From Primulina eburnea (lineage: Eukaryota; Streptophyta; Magnoliopsida; Lamiales; Gesneriaceae), in NCBI RefSeq assembly GCF_022965805.1, contig NW_027331482.1, forward strand, positions 36,001 to 100,000: a DNA stretch of 64,000 nucleotides. Reading direction: 5' to 3'. Every line of letters begins with the position of its first letter. Within the stretch, counting starts at the first letter, position 1. This document shows, in pieces, positions 36,063 through 47,553 of the stretch. The translations under genes and the position numbers were made by a program. The notes under the pieces were generated by a model. The model saw only the letters and a program-made list of their open reading frames with translations, had not been told where the DNA came from and searched no databases.

Positions 36063-37845
36063 TGTGGGGCCCTTAGCTCATAATCGTTATTACAATACAA
36101 TCTGATTAGGGTTAATTAATCACAGCGAAAAACGAGTTTAAATTTTCTTTACAATAAGCCCAAAATATCTTGTTTGAATACTAAAAATAGTATTTAATTT
36201 CATATCATAAAATACGCCCACACATAATCAAAACCAATCACATACAAACAACTCATATCCTCGGGACATGCCCCGATATATAGATACATATATATACATA
36301 TATACTGGGAACAAAATATAAACCTCAACTCAAGCTGTGGCTCCCTCCAGAAGTACCCTCTCCGATCTCCTGATATCTTGGAGTACCTGCCATTGTCCAC
36401 ACACAAAGACAACAACAGTCCCTTTTGGGGGTGAGCAAAGCTCCGTGTGAAACAACCAATCATATATACCACATATATATAAACAATGATATATGGTATG
36501 CAATGCATGTATGTCGTGGAGGTATCAGGTCAAATGCCCATCCACTGAGCACATGTCAGAATCAAACGAATAGCTATCAAATCAATGCTCGAGTTGTCAC
36601 ACCGGCCTCAATAAGGGATACTCGCATGATAGCGTCAACAAAGCGCCATCAAATCCCAAATCTCATATCCAATCATCGGGGCCACAATTGTCTATGCTTT
36701 ACGGGTCATATAATACCAGCATATCAATTGTGTTCACAAACCCTAGAATCCAATCAAATCATATCAGGGTATCCAAGGATCATAGCTCAACGTGCATGGC
36801 ATGTATCGATGTATGCATCAAATGATGTGTGTTAACAAAACATTTATTTTATAATCGATATTTCAATCTCAATGTCATGTATGCCACATCAATCAACAAA
36901 TAAGGCATATAGACACATAATCTCATTCCAATCCATCCAATCAGTCCAACATATATCATATAATACAGATACCTGTCGTATGTTACCCAGTCGCAACATA
37001 CTTCAATTCTTCGTTTCCAATTGATGTAGCCTGAAGATATTGATATAACACTTTATCTACATCAATAACATACTCATTCCAACCAATAACATACTCCAAA
37101 ATCATTAATATGAGTTTCAAATATCATTTGAAACTTCAAAAATTTCTATCAAATCAAAATCATATCATAATTCAATTCCGACTTCGAATACGAGTTTCTT
37201 GTCGGTTATTCTACTACATATACGAAATTCAACTTCAAATACATGCTATTCCAGCACTTTGATATTTAGAGCTGCTGGAACCAAAAGAAATTTACCTCAG
37301 TCAAAAGCCCTCGACGCGACGATCACAAATATATAATTTGTTTCGCGTTTAGACAGTGTTTCGAAGTCGATTTGGACGGAAGAAATTAAATTCTCGAACT
37401 TTCCTCTCGAACTATCGCATAAGAAATGAAGAAAGAAAGAGAAGAAATCTCATTCTTATCACCACCACTTTCTTGCTCGGGCGGTAGAATTCTTGCGCCC
37501 GAGCGCGAGACATTCTGTCCCCGAAAAATCTTTATGTCGCGCTCGGGCGGTCAAAAATTACCGCTCGGGCGCGGAGTGGTCTGCCCGAATATCACTTCTA
37601 CATGCCCTGGCGCTCGGCCGGTAATTTTCTACCGCTCGGGCGCCACATGTTCTGTACAAATTATTGGTTTTGTACTTATTGGCGTCCGGCTTCTCCATTC
37701 AAGCTCTTACAACGTCAATTCATATTCAATATTCATTTCTCAATTGCATTGTCATGATATACATCAAATACATAATCACATGACAATTTCATGCATTATC
37801 GATAATCACACATGATTTATGATAATACGATACACGGTCCTTACA
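36063..37845 (-). mobile_element. Tk3 5' LTR (1783 bp)
   Basis: Plus-strand ends TGTGGGGCCC and GGTCCTTACA. Most of the LTR is diverged from the others, but minus-strand CTGTTGTTGTC...GACAATGGCAG near 36395-36420 still folds into an 11-bp stem using G-U pairs where hairpin D lies. No clear TATA seen. It abuts a gag fragment of Tk4 on the right. Confidence 0.85.
37473..37645 (-). repeat. U3 dyad cluster, class C (Tk3 LTR)
   Basis: Head-to-head copies of CGCTCGGGCGGT and its inverse separated by AT-rich spacers, for instance GCGCTCGGGCGGT, then CAAAAATT, then ACCGCTCGGGCGC. A third dialect occupying the same part of the LTR. Confidence 0.75.
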
Positions 37846-38005
37846 GCTGGTGCTGGCTGTAACGAGTGAACAGCAGCTGATCGTCTATCAGTCTGTGCTG
37901 CTGATCCTGATGATTTGGCTCCCTGGGATCTTTGGGAACCCCGTTGTGGACATACTCTGGCAAAATGTCCCTGCTGTCTGCAGATATGGCAACTACCAAT
38001 CAATC
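37846..38005 (-). pseudogene. Tk4 gag fragment with zinc knuckle
   Basis: Minus strand reads [20 protein letters not shown] and on to HSLQPAPA before the Tk3 LTR. It joins LTR sequence directly at about 38006, so the 5' leader and gag N-terminus were deleted. Closest to Tk1 in wording. Confidence 0.75.
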
Positions 38006-38846
38006 TGGAAGGAACATTCCCAATAGGTACAATATCAATATACAATCTGAATCAATACTGGATATAATCGGGATTCAATCTAATTCTGTTTCAACGGCAT
38101 AACTGCACAATCTCAATATACCCAGCAATACAAATCAACAGATATCAATTCCCACAATACATAATCAATACAATACAAATAGTTTATCACATCTCAATCA
38201 AATCAACTCCAAAAATCATAACAATTTCATATGATATCTGTTCTTCAATCCGGTTTCGATTAAACGATGTCTAACATATCGAGAATACCATATATGAATC
38301 ATATCCGATTCCTTCAATATCATATTTCCAAAATATAATAGAAATCAATAAAACTTACGTCTAGGTGTAGTCTTTGTCGATAGGAACACAGTACTGAAGT
38401 CGGATTGAAATTCTGACAGGCGGATCGTGCACAAACTTCAAATTCCTACAATAAAAGGCGTATATGTTGATATATATATACAATGCATGGCTAGGGGCAA
38501 GTAGCTAACTCTAGGTGCTGCACCTCTCGCGAATATTTGCGACCTATCTCGGCGCATATGCGCGAGACATTATGTCTCGGCGCGTAATCTTCACAGCAAC
38601 TCGCGCATATGTGCGCCTTCACTCGGCGCATATGCACGAGGTTCTTTGCAACGTTGTGCCATCCTCGCGCATATGCGCGAGGTTCTCTGCCTGCCTCGCA
38701 CATATGCGCCCTGTCCGGTCGTGCATATGCGCGAGGGGTTCAGCCACACACATAATATAATCCCGGTCAGATCCGTTCCGTCTATAATCACATCAATTAT
38801 CAATAAATCATTTCAAATTATTATAAAAAAATTCTCGAGCATTACA
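38006..38846 (-). mobile_element. Tk4 LTR fragment (U3 end)
   Basis: Minus-strand LTR start TGTAATGCTCGAG at 38846; TATA stretch 38470-38481; left part missing from about 38006. It interrupts the Athila gag, which begins at 38847. Confidence 0.8.
38525..38735 (-). repeat. U3 dyad cluster, class B (Tk4 LTR)
   Basis: Seven or so degenerate sites (GCGCATATGCGCGAG, CGCGCATATGTGCGC, TCGCACATATGCGCC). Confidence 0.8.
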
Positions 38847-39083
38847 GATGGAGAGGCACAAGCACGATCATGAGGAGGAACACCATCAAACTAGACATGT
38901 TGAGATGCCACGCCGCATACCGATGCTAGAGTATGCTCGGCCTTCTTTGGATGATGCACGCCCCAGCATTGTGAGGCCTATTGTGCTGGCAAATCACTTC
39001 GAAATCAATCCAGCTATAATTCAGATGATTCCGAATACAGTCCAATTTGGAGGATCTACAGTAGATGACCCAAACATGCACAT
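38847..39083 (+). pseudogene. At6 gag, N-terminal fragment (Athila-type)
   Basis: Translates from 38848 with IVLANHFEINPAIIQMI and GGSTVDDPNMHI, typical of Athila/Tat gag. The true N-terminus is cut by Tk4. The reading resumes after Tk5 at 47554 (VDFLEICDTF), which shows both pieces are one gene. Confidence 0.85.
39079..39083. repeat. Left target-site duplication CACAT of Tk5
   Basis: Identical to 47549-47553; removing Tk5 and one copy restores the gag reading frame across the site. Confidence 0.9.
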
Positions 39084-40876
39084 TGTGGGGACCCGGGCTC
39101 TAACTCAATTCTTTTGGGATTTATTGGATCTTTGCTCGAAAATGTGGGTCAAAATTTTGCTTTTAACATTAATTCAAATGTATAATTAAAGCATAACATG
39201 TCTTTGTATTAAATAAACAACATAACGTACATACATGTCTGTTTTGTACAATCATACACTAGTATTTCAAAGTTTTCAGTACACGTCTAGTACAACAACT
39301 AGTAAGCTGCACGCCCGAGATCTCCACGCTATCAACAATCTCTCATCTTCCTCGTGACCCAGATCCTGCCCCACCTGTTGCCATGCACACATACAGACAC
39401 GACAACAGCCGGATAACTCCGGTGAGAACATATCCCAGTATAAAACATGGATGCATGCAATGTAATAATCATGTACAAAAGCATAGCATATATCAAGTAA
39501 CATGAATGCAAATCTAAACATGTAGAAGAATACAAATCTGTATTCAACATTTAAATCTTGACTCGACTCATTTCTAATTTAGGGATCCCGGTGTGAATAA
39601 GACGGTCTGTCACCTACCCAACCACTAGGGGTGACGGTACGTCTTATTCCTAGACTTCGGTCAACTCTGTATCGAGGGTCTACACATAGAGAATATCTAC
39701 TACTATGCGTCGATACACCGAAACGTCTAGTTTTTGCCAATCTGCCAATATCTCCTATCTCAAGACTCGAATATAAATCAATAAACAATACATTACATAA
39801 TCAAATGTAATAAAAATCTAGTATGTGATTTAGGGAAACTCGTATCAAATCTGAATCGAGTTGTGCAATCCCGTGACCACATGAATTATACCTTTCTTGC
39901 CGAATAGTCAGTATCGTAGTCTAAGTCTCAAGTTCAATGTAGCCAATATAAATCTGAAATGGCAATGTGGATACACACAATATCAATCTCTAACTCAAAG
40001 CAACACCATATTCCAGTCAATAATAAATCTCGTTACAAATTTACGGCATAACGGCGTATTCTTGCGATACCGATAACTCAATCTCAACATATAACAATAT
40101 CATAATCTCATCAACATCACAATAATCTCATTATCACTTCAAAATCGGTTCACCATCATACACATAGGCTGAAATTTCGAAATAATGGCATACGATAACC
40201 GAAAATCATTCCGATTGCATTTCTATAATGTGCACCCTATCAAGAACACTTTCCTTCAATAAAATCATGACTTCTCCAACACATAAATATCGAGACATGC
40301 TGGAAATGAACAATACTTACATCCTTTCATAGCCAACGATGCAAGGATCTATAATCCCTACTTATCTCAAAATTTGGATGGATGAATTTTGTACGAGCTC
40401 AATTTAAAGCCATGAAGAACTTGAGGAATTTTGGAAGAAGCTCTCGGTTCTCTCTACTGAAAAATGGAGAAGAATGAATCAGCATGAGACTCTATATATA
40501 TACATGCCATGTGTCATAAGCACAAACAAAGGTGGCACTTCCGCATGCAGCACCGCGGGTGCGGTGGCTCAAGATCGCGGGTGCGCTGTGCTCACGGCGA
40601 GTTCATCTAAAAATGCAGCACCTAGACCGCGGGTGCGGTCCCTGCATGACCGCGGGTGCGATCTCACCACCGCGGGTGCGGTCTTGTTAGCACCGCTGGT
40701 GCGGTCTTGCTTCGCACAAATCCATCAACTTTCTGTCAATGCACCGCGGGTGCTGTATCTCCTAGCACCGCGGGTGCGGTGTGGCTTCGGCCCTGCTCGC
40801 TCAAAATCCCATAATTCATGCATTCTTATCTCTACAAGTCTAACATCAATGATACTGATAATTCTCGAGCCTTACA
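39084..40876 (-). repeat. Tk5 3' LTR (1793 bp)
   Basis: Minus strand starts TGTAAGGCTCGAG and ends GGGTCCCCACA. Class A dyads 40552-40780, TATA 40493-40502, hairpin module about 39375-39730. Two dyads here have one arm mutated whereas the 5' LTR copy keeps both arms matched. Confidence 0.93.
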
Positions 40877-40891
40877 TTTCTCCCCCTCTTA
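40877..40891 (-). promoter_or_regulatory. Tk5 polypurine tract
   Basis: Minus strand TAAGAGGGGGAGAAA directly before the 3' LTR; same tract as in the array. Confidence 0.9.
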
Positions 40892-40978
40892 AACAGGAGT
40901 TCGTCTTCGAACTCGTACGCAAATAATCATGCAAGTATACCCAAAACAGTATAATCAAAATTGAAAGGAAGACTCACA

Positions 40979-42643
40979 TCATATGAATAGCACGGGATGT
41001 TTCTGTCTCATATCAGACTCTGTCTCCCAAGTTGCTTCCTCGATGCCATGACGACTCCACTGAACCTTCACAAGCGGAATGGTCTTGGTTCTAAGCTGTT
41101 TCTCCTTCCGATCAAGAATCTGTATCGGTCGTTCAACATAGCTCAGAGTGTGATCCAGCTCGGCTTCGTCAGGCTGAATGACATGAGAATCATCTGGCAT
41201 ATATCTGCGTAACATCGATACATGAAAAACGTCATGTATACCAGACAATGAAGGAGGAAGAGCAAGTCTGTAAGCTCGATCGCCAATCTTTTCAAGGATT
41301 TCATACGGACCGACGTATCTAGGAGACAACTTTCCACGCTTGCCAAATCTGACAACGCCTCTGAAGGGTGAAATCTTCAAAAATACTCTGTCTCCCTGCT
41401 CAAACACTAACGGTCTACGTCTGACAATGGCGTACTTCGCTTGCCTATCTTGTGCCGTCTTCATTCGCTTCTGAATGATTTTCACTTTCTCGGTCATTTC
41501 ACGAATCATATCAGGTCCCAACTCTGGTACCTCGGAGATATCATCCCAGTACAACGGAGATCTGCACTTCTTTCCGTATAAGGCTTCGAACGGTGCCATC
41601 TCAATGCTAGTCTGATAGCTGTTGTTGTATGAAAACTCACACAACGGCAATGAATCTTGCCAACTAGTAACAAAGTCTAGTACTACCGCTCTTAGCATGT
41701 CCTCTAAAGTCTGGATAGTCCGCTCTGACTGTCCGTCTGTCTGAGGATGATAAGCAGTGCTCAGGTGTAAAGTCGTACCTAAAGCCTGCTGCAAACTGTG
41801 CCAAAAATGAGAAGTAAATCGTGGATCACGATCTGATACGATCGACTTCGGCACACCGTGCAATCTGACGACCTCTCTGACATACAACTCTGCCATCTGA
41901 TCGTGTCGATAGGTCATTCTGTACGGAATAAAGCACGCTGATTTGGTCAGTCTGTCTATCACAACCCAAATCGCGTCACAGCCCCGCGAAGATCGAGGTA
42001 ACTTCGTCACGAAATCCATGGAAATGTGGTCCCATTTCCATTCAGGAATAGACAAACTCTGAAGTAAACCTCCGGGCTTCTTTCTTTCTACCTTCACCTG
42101 TTGGCAATTCAAACATTTAGACACAAATTCTGCAATATCGGTCTTCATTTGCTTCCACCAGAATTGTGTCTTCAAGTCATTGTACATCTTCCTGCCACCA
42201 GGATGAATGCTGAACCGACTACAGTGTGCCTCTGACATGATCTGTCGTCTCAAATCTGAAACCTCTGGCACTACTAAGCGGTTATTCACATACAGAACAG
42301 AATCTCTAACCTGATACTCTGATATATGACCAGCTCTGACCATATCAATCGATTTCTGAACGCTCGGATCGGTTCTCTGCGCTTCTTTGATCCTCAAAAT
42401 CAGATTTGGCTCAATCTGAATCACAGCAGGTCGCAACGGTCTACTCTCTGTATCAAATGTCAATTCCGACAAGCAACAATCCTCTACTAAATTCGATACA
42501 CCTACTGTCGATAAGGAAAACGCACATACCTTTCGACTTAAGGCGTCTGCAGCTGCATTCGACTTCCCTGGATAGTACTTGATCTCGCAATCAAAATCTT
42601 TCAGCAGATCAAGCCATCGTCGCTGCCTCATGTTCAACTCTGA
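40979..42643 (-). CDS. Tk5 integrase, chromodomain and end of RNase H
   Basis: Open from the TAG at 42644-42646 to the stop at 40979. In order: RNase H end ([20 protein letters not shown]), integrase HHCC zinc region (EAHCSRFSIHPGG ... KCLNCQQV), DDE core (WDHISMDFVTKLP, VSDRDPRFTSHFW, YHPQTDGQSERTIQ), a GPYEIL-type linker and, near the C-terminus, a chromodomain-like stretch (VKVQWSRHGIEEATWETESD) of the kind found in Tekay/Del chromoviruses, thought to guide insertion to heterochromatin. No break seen in this part. As a retroviral-type polyprotein it would be made with the upstream part, from which it is separated by one stop codon. Confidence 0.9.
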   Translation of the reverse strand, partial: SELNMRQRRWLDLLKDFDCEIKYYPGKSNAAADALSRKVCAFSLSTVGVSNLVEDCCLSELTFDTESRPLRPAVIQIEPNLILRIKEAQRTDPSVQKSIDMVRAGHISEYQVRDSVLYVNNRLVVPEVSDLRRQIMSEAHCSRFSIHPGGRKMYNDLKTQFWWKQMKTDIAEFVSKCLNCQQVKVERKKPGGLLQSLSIPEWKWDHISMDFVTKLPRSSRGCDAIWVVIDRLTKSACFIPYRMTYRHDQMAELYVREVVRLHGVPKSIVSDRDPRFTSHFWHSLQQALGTTLHLSTAYHPQTDGQSERTIQTLEDMLRAVVLDFVTSWQDSLPLCEFSYNNSYQTSIEMAPFEALYGKKCRSPLYWDDISEVPELGPDMIREMTEKVKIIQKRMKTAQDRQAKYAIVRRRPLVFEQGDRVFLKISPFRGVVRFGKRGKLSPRYVGPYEILEKIGDRAYRLALPPSLSGIHDVFHVSMLRRYMPDDSHVIQPDEAELDHTLSYVERPIQILDRKEKQLRTKTIPLVKVQWSRHGIEEATWETESDMRQKHPVLFI

Positions 42644-44905
42644 CTAAGAAAAGAGGTACTTCAGGCTCTTATGATCAGAATAGATCTCAAATTTCTCGCC
42701 ATACAGATAATGGCGCCAGATCTTGAGTGCAAAGACTATCGCCGCCAATTCAAGATCATGAATCGGATAACGAGTCTCGTGCGGCTTCAGCTGTCTAGAG
42801 GCGTACGCTATCACGTGCCCTCGCTGCATAAGAACACATCCCAATCCTCTGTGAGATGCGTCACAATATACAACAAACTCACCTGTACCTGAAGGAATCG
42901 TCAAGACAGAAGCACTAGTCAGCCTCTTCTTCAGCTCTACAAAACTGACTTCACAATCTTCGGACCACACAAATGGCATATTTTTCTGTGTCAACTGGGT
43001 GATAGGCTTCGCTATACTGGAGAAATCTCGGATAAAACGACGATAATACCCGGCTAGACCCATGAAACTGCGTATCTCCAGCACAGAAGTCGGTCTCGGC
43101 CAACTGATCACAGCCTCAACTTTACTCGGATCTACCGCAATACCATCTCCAGATATAATATGACCCAAGAAGACAACCTGTTTCAGCCAGAATTCGCACT
43201 TGGACAATTTAGCGTATAACTGCTCTTTTCTCAAGGTCTGCAATACAATCCTCAGATGCTCTGCATGTTCCATCAGACTTTTCGAATATACCAAGATATC
43301 ATCAATGAACACAATCACAAAATCATCTAAATATCTCTGAAAAATGCGGTTCATCAAACTCATAAACACCGCAGGTGCATTCGTAAAACCAAAAGGCATA
43401 ACGATAAACTCGTAGTGCCCATACCTGGTCCGGAATGCAGTCTTCGGAATATCAACGTCTCTAACTCTGAGCTGATGATACCCTGATCTCAAATCAATCT
43501 TCGAGTATACAGAAGATCCCTGTAACTGATCAAACAAATCGTCGATGCGAGGCAAAGCATACTTGTTCTTCACTGTTGCCTTGTTCAACTGTCTGTAATC
43601 AATACACAGTCGCATCGAACCATCTTTCTTTCTAACGAAAAGCACCGGAGCACCCCAAGGAGATACACTGGGTCTGATATATCCCTTGGACAGAAGATCT
43701 TCCAACTGCGCTTTCAATTCTTTCAGCTCTATCGGTGCCATCCTATACGGAGCTCTCGAGATAGGAACAGAACCAGGCATAAGATCTATGCTAAAATCAA
43801 CCTCTCGAACCGGAGGCAACCCTGGAATCTCATCTGGGAACACATCTGCAAACTCGCAAACCACTGGCAGATCTGCCAATGCTGGGCTCGACTTCAGTAG
43901 GTCTACTGAATATACGAGAAAGCCCTCTGCTCCTCTCTGAAGCAATCTACTCATAGTCAGAGCAGATACTAAGGGAATCCGAGATCTGGAACCCTTGCCG
44001 TAGAATTTCCACTCATCTGTCATTTCGGGTCTGAATCTGACAATCTTGTGGAAACAATCTACAGTGGCCATGTACTTGGTCAACATGTCTATACCAACTA
44101 TACAATCAAAATCAGCTAAACCAAGTACTACACAATCAAGATCGATCTCATGCCCCTCAAACTGAAGCATACGGTGTCTAACAGTAGTCACAGATATCAA
44201 ACCACTTCCCAACGGAGAAGCTATAGACACTACCGTCGACATCGACTCAACAGGCAATAAATGTCTCAATGCAAAATGTTCAGAGATGAATGTATGTGAT
44301 GCACCTGTGTCTATCAACACATATGCAGGATAACCACAAAGGAAACAGTTACCTGCAATGACGTCATCTGGTGCCTCCTGCGCCTGCTCCTCTGTCAGCG
44401 CAAACACCCTTGCCTGCTGTCTCGGAGGTTGACTCACTGTCTGACTACCTCCTAGTCTCTGCTGGGTCTGTGTGGATGGTGGCTGAAAGGAGTGTACAGA
44501 GGATGCCTGTCTCTCCATCTGTGGCACTGGTGCTGATGACCCTGTGCTCTGGAATCGTTGTGCAACTCTCTGGGGACAAACTCTGGCGAAGTGTCCCTGT
44601 TGCCTACAGATGTTGCAGCGTCCCATAACTCCTTGACACTGCTCCGTGGCATGTCGCCCTCCGCACGAACTACAGTACGCGCCACTGTAATCTGACCCCT
44701 GACCTCTCTGTCGAGATCCACTCGAACTCGATGAACTACTCCCAGATTTCTTAAACTGCTTGCCCTTAGCTTTCAAAAATTCCTTCTTGCCACTACTACT
44801 AGATCCACTATCGAAGCGAGGAGGAGGTGGTGGAAACTGAGTGGTAGGCTGTGGCTGTCTCTGCCCCTGAACACTGTAAGAAGCGCCTCGCTGCCTGATC
44901 AGCCA
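42644..44905 (-). pseudogene. Tk5 gag zinc knuckles, protease, RT and RNase H
   Basis: From the ATG at 44776: knuckles at residues 35-47 ([13 protein letters not shown]) and 54-67 ([14 protein letters not shown]), protease catalytic DTG at residues 156-158, RT with FIDDILVYS, RNase H ([11 protein letters not shown]) ending in a TAG at 42644-42646 where Tk1 has a glutamine codon. The frame is the same on both sides of the TAG. The true upstream part is gag, out of frame by one base near 44905. Low-level readthrough cannot be excluded, but plain mutation is likelier. Confidence 0.88.
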
Positions 44906-45495
44906 GCCTCTGCTCCCTTAGCTCTGTTCAGTGCCTCTGAAAAAGTATTAGGTCGTCCCGTGTTCACCAAAGTAAAGACATCTGGATTCAACCCATTGAT
45001 GAACTGATCGGCCACTGCCTCGTCGTTCCCTGCCACATGCGGTGCAAATCGTAGCAATGCAGAAAATTTAGCAACATACTCCTCGATGTTCCACTGTCCC
45101 TGCTTCAAATTCGCAAATTCAGCTCCTTTGTCTTTTCGGTAGGAAACGGGGAAGAAGCGCTGATAAAACTCATCTTTAAAGACTTTCCATGTGATATCAA
45201 TGCCTCGGTGCTCCAAGGCTCTCTTCGTAGTCAACCACCAGCTCTTGGCAACTTCTTGCATCTGATGCCCTATCAATTTCACACGTCGCTCATCAGTATA
45301 CGCCAAAGACTCAAACAACATCTCGATATCATCAAGCCAGCTCTCGCACTCTACTGCACTCTCTGTGCCCTTCAGGGTAGGCGGATGGAAAGACTGAAAT
45401 CTCTTCAATAAGGTCTCCATCGGCGTAGCGGTAACATCCATCTGTGCACAAGATGTACTACCCTGCTCTGGCTGTGGTATACATCTAGGCGGCAT
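44899..45495 (-). CDS. Tk5 gag (frameshifted at its C-terminal side)
   Basis: Starts [12 protein letters not shown] at 45495. The gag domain is complete ([56 protein letters not shown]) to AKGAEAG, then stops because one base is missing relative to Tk1 and Tk2 near 44905. Upstream in-frame codons extend the ORF but align with untranslated leader in relatives. The protein would lack zinc knuckles unless a frameshift occurs. Confidence 0.85.
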   Translation of the reverse strand: MPPRCIPQPEQGSTSCAQMDVTATPMETLLKRFQSFHPPTLKGTESAVECESWLDDIEMLFESLAYTDERRVKLIGHQMQEVAKSWWLTTKRALEHRGIDITWKVFKDEFYQRFFPVSYRKDKGAEFANLKQGQWNIEEYVAKFSALLRFAPHVAGNDEAVADQFINGLNPDVFTLVNTGRPNTFSEALNRAKGAEAG

Positions 45496-45739
45496 AAATC
45501 TGATTATCAAACTAATTAGTATAAAATCAATATCATCTGTCTCAGCCCTCCTCTGATCATAACCTCTGATCGAGAATCGGTTCTGATTCAGGCTTGACAA
45601 GTATATGTTGTAAATCAATTCAGATAATACCACAACATACAATAAGGAAAGCAATAAATCATGCTAGCATCTCAAAAGCAAGGAAGATGACTCGATCTAC
45701 CCCACTCATTCTATTCTATCTCGGTCTACAGAACCTAAT

Positions 45740-45751
45740 GCTCTGATACCA
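45740..45751 (-). promoter_or_regulatory. Tk5 primer-binding site
   Basis: Minus strand TGGTATCAGAGC, five bases inside the 5' LTR. Confidence 0.9.
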
Positions 45752-46047
45752 CCTATTGTGGGGACCCGGGCTCTAACTCAATTCTTTTGGGATTTATTGG
45801 ATATTTGCTCAAAAATGTGGGTCAAAATTTTGCTTTTAACATTAATTCAAATGTATAATTAAAGCATAACATGTCTTTGTATTAAATAAACAACATAACG
45901 TACATACATGTCTGTTTTGTACAATCATACACTAGTATTTCAAAGTTTTCAGTACACGTCTAGTACAACAACTAGTAAGCTGCACGCCCGAGATCTCCAC
46001 GCTATCAACAATCTCTCATCTTCCTCGTGACCCAGATCCTGCCCCAC

Positions 46048-46403
46048 CTGTTGCCATGCACACATACAGACACGACAACAGCCGGATAACTCCGGTGAGA
46101 ACATATCCCAGTATAAAACATGGATGCATGCAATGTAATAATCATGTACAAAAGCATAGCATATATCAAGTAACATGAATGCAAATCTAAACATGTAGAA
46201 GAATACAAATCTGTATTCAACATTTAAATCTTGACTCGACTCATTTCTAATTTAGGGATCCCGGTGTGAATAAGACGGTCTGTCACCTACCCAATCACTA
46301 GGGGTGACGGTACGTCTTATTCCTAGACTTCGGTCAACTCTGTATCGAGGGTCTACACATAGAGAATATCTACTACTATGCGTCGATACACCGAAACGTC
46401 TAG
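46048..46403 (-). other. Candidate structured leader RNA module, Tk5 5' LTR
   Basis: On the minus strand: CTAGACGTTTCGG with CCGAAGTCTAG (two-base bulge), GAATAAGACG with CGTCTTATTC, GTCACC with GGTGAC, CCGGA-GTTA-TCCGG, and CTGTTGTC with GGCAACAG. The outer stem of B loses the last pair seen in R0 and the array. Confidence 0.6.
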
Positions 46404-47223
46404 TTTTGGCCAATCTGCCAATATCTCCTATCTCAGGACTCGAATATAAATCAATAAACAATACATTACATAATCAAATGTAATAACAATCTAGTATGTG
46501 ATTTAGGGAAACTCGTATCAAATCTGAATCGAGTTGTGCAATCCCGTGACCACATGAATTATACCTTTCTTGCCGAATAGTCAGTATCGTAGTCGAAGTC
46601 TCAAGTTCAATGTAGCCAATATAAATCTGAATTGGCAATGTGGATACACACAATATCAATCTCTAACTCAAAGCAACACCATATTCCAGTCAATAATAAA
46701 TCTCGTTACAAATTGACGGCATAACGGCGTATTCTAGCGATACCGATAACTCAATCTCAACATATAACAATATCATAATCTCATCAACATCACAATAATC
46801 TCATTATCACTTCAAAATCGGTACACCATCATACACATAGGCTGGAATTTCGAAATAATGGCATACGATAACCGAAAATCAATCCGATTGCATTTCTATA
46901 ATGTGCACCCTATCAAGAACACTTTCCTTCAATAAAATCATGACTTCTCCAACACATAAATATCGAGACATGCTGGAAAGAACAATACTTACATCCTTTC
47001 GTAGCCAACGATGCAAGGATCTATAATCCCTACTTATCTCAAAATTTGCATGGATGAATTTTGTACGAGCTCAATTTAAAGCCATGAAGAACTTGAGGAA
47101 TTTTGGAAGAAGCTCTCGGTTCTCTCTACTGAAAAATGGAGAAGAATGAATCAGCATGAGACTCTATATATATACATGCCATGTGTCATAAGCACAAACA
47201 AAGGTGGCACTTCCGCATGCAGC

Positions 47224-47452
47224 ACCGCGGGTGCGGTGGCTCAAGAGCGCGGGTGCGCTGTGCTCACGGCGAGTTCATCTAAAAATGCAGCACCTAGACC
47301 GCGGGTGCGGTCCCTGCATGACCGCGGGTGCGGTCTCACCACCGTGGGTGCGGTCTTGTTAGCACCGCTGGTGCGGTCTTGCTTCGCACAAATCCATCAA
47401 CTTTCTGTCAATGCACCGCGGGTGCTGTATATCCTAGCACCGCGGGTGCGGT
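47224..47452 (-). repeat. U3 dyad cluster, class A (Tk5 5' LTR)
   Basis: Eight sites of ACCGCACCCGCGGT type on the element's own strand, including one AGCGCACCCGCGCT form. Same word, orientation and position as in the array and NA7. The 3' LTR counterpart is 40552-40780. Confidence 0.85.
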
Positions 47453-47548
47453 GTGGCTTCGGCCCTGCTCGCTCAAAATCCCATAATTCATGCATTCTTA
47501 TCTCTACAAGTCTAACATCAATGATACTGATAATTCTCGAGCCTTACA

Positions 47549-47553
47549 CACAT
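47549..47553. repeat. Right target-site duplication CACAT of Tk5
   Basis: Pairs with 39079-39083. Confidence 0.9.

Larger units (their letters stand above)
39084..47548 (-). mobile_element. Tk5: near-intact Tekay/Del chromovirus (8465 bp)
   Basis: Complete: 5' LTR 45757-47548, PBS 45740-45751, gag-pol 45495-40979, PPT 40877-40891, 3' LTR 39084-40876, TSD CACAT. The LTRs are 1792 and 1793 bp and differ at about 20 positions by eye (about 1%), so it is fairly young. It is the only element here with an integrase-chromodomain region still open, and it has the same class A U3 cassette as the gag-only elements. Confidence 0.93.
45757..47548 (-). repeat. Tk5 5' LTR (1792 bp)
   Basis: Minus strand TGTAAGGCTCGAG to GGGTCCCCACA. 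Class A cluster 47224-47452, TATA 47165-47174. Hairpin module: D 46048-46081, C 46082-46095, B 46268-46277 with 46313-46322, A 46323-46333 with 46391-46403. Confidence 0.93.

Noticed and set aside
42644..42646. Programmed stop readthrough between RT and integrase in Tk5
   Set aside because: Tk1 has a glutamine codon there and similar CAG-to-TAG stops occur elsewhere in the block, so mutation is the simpler reading.
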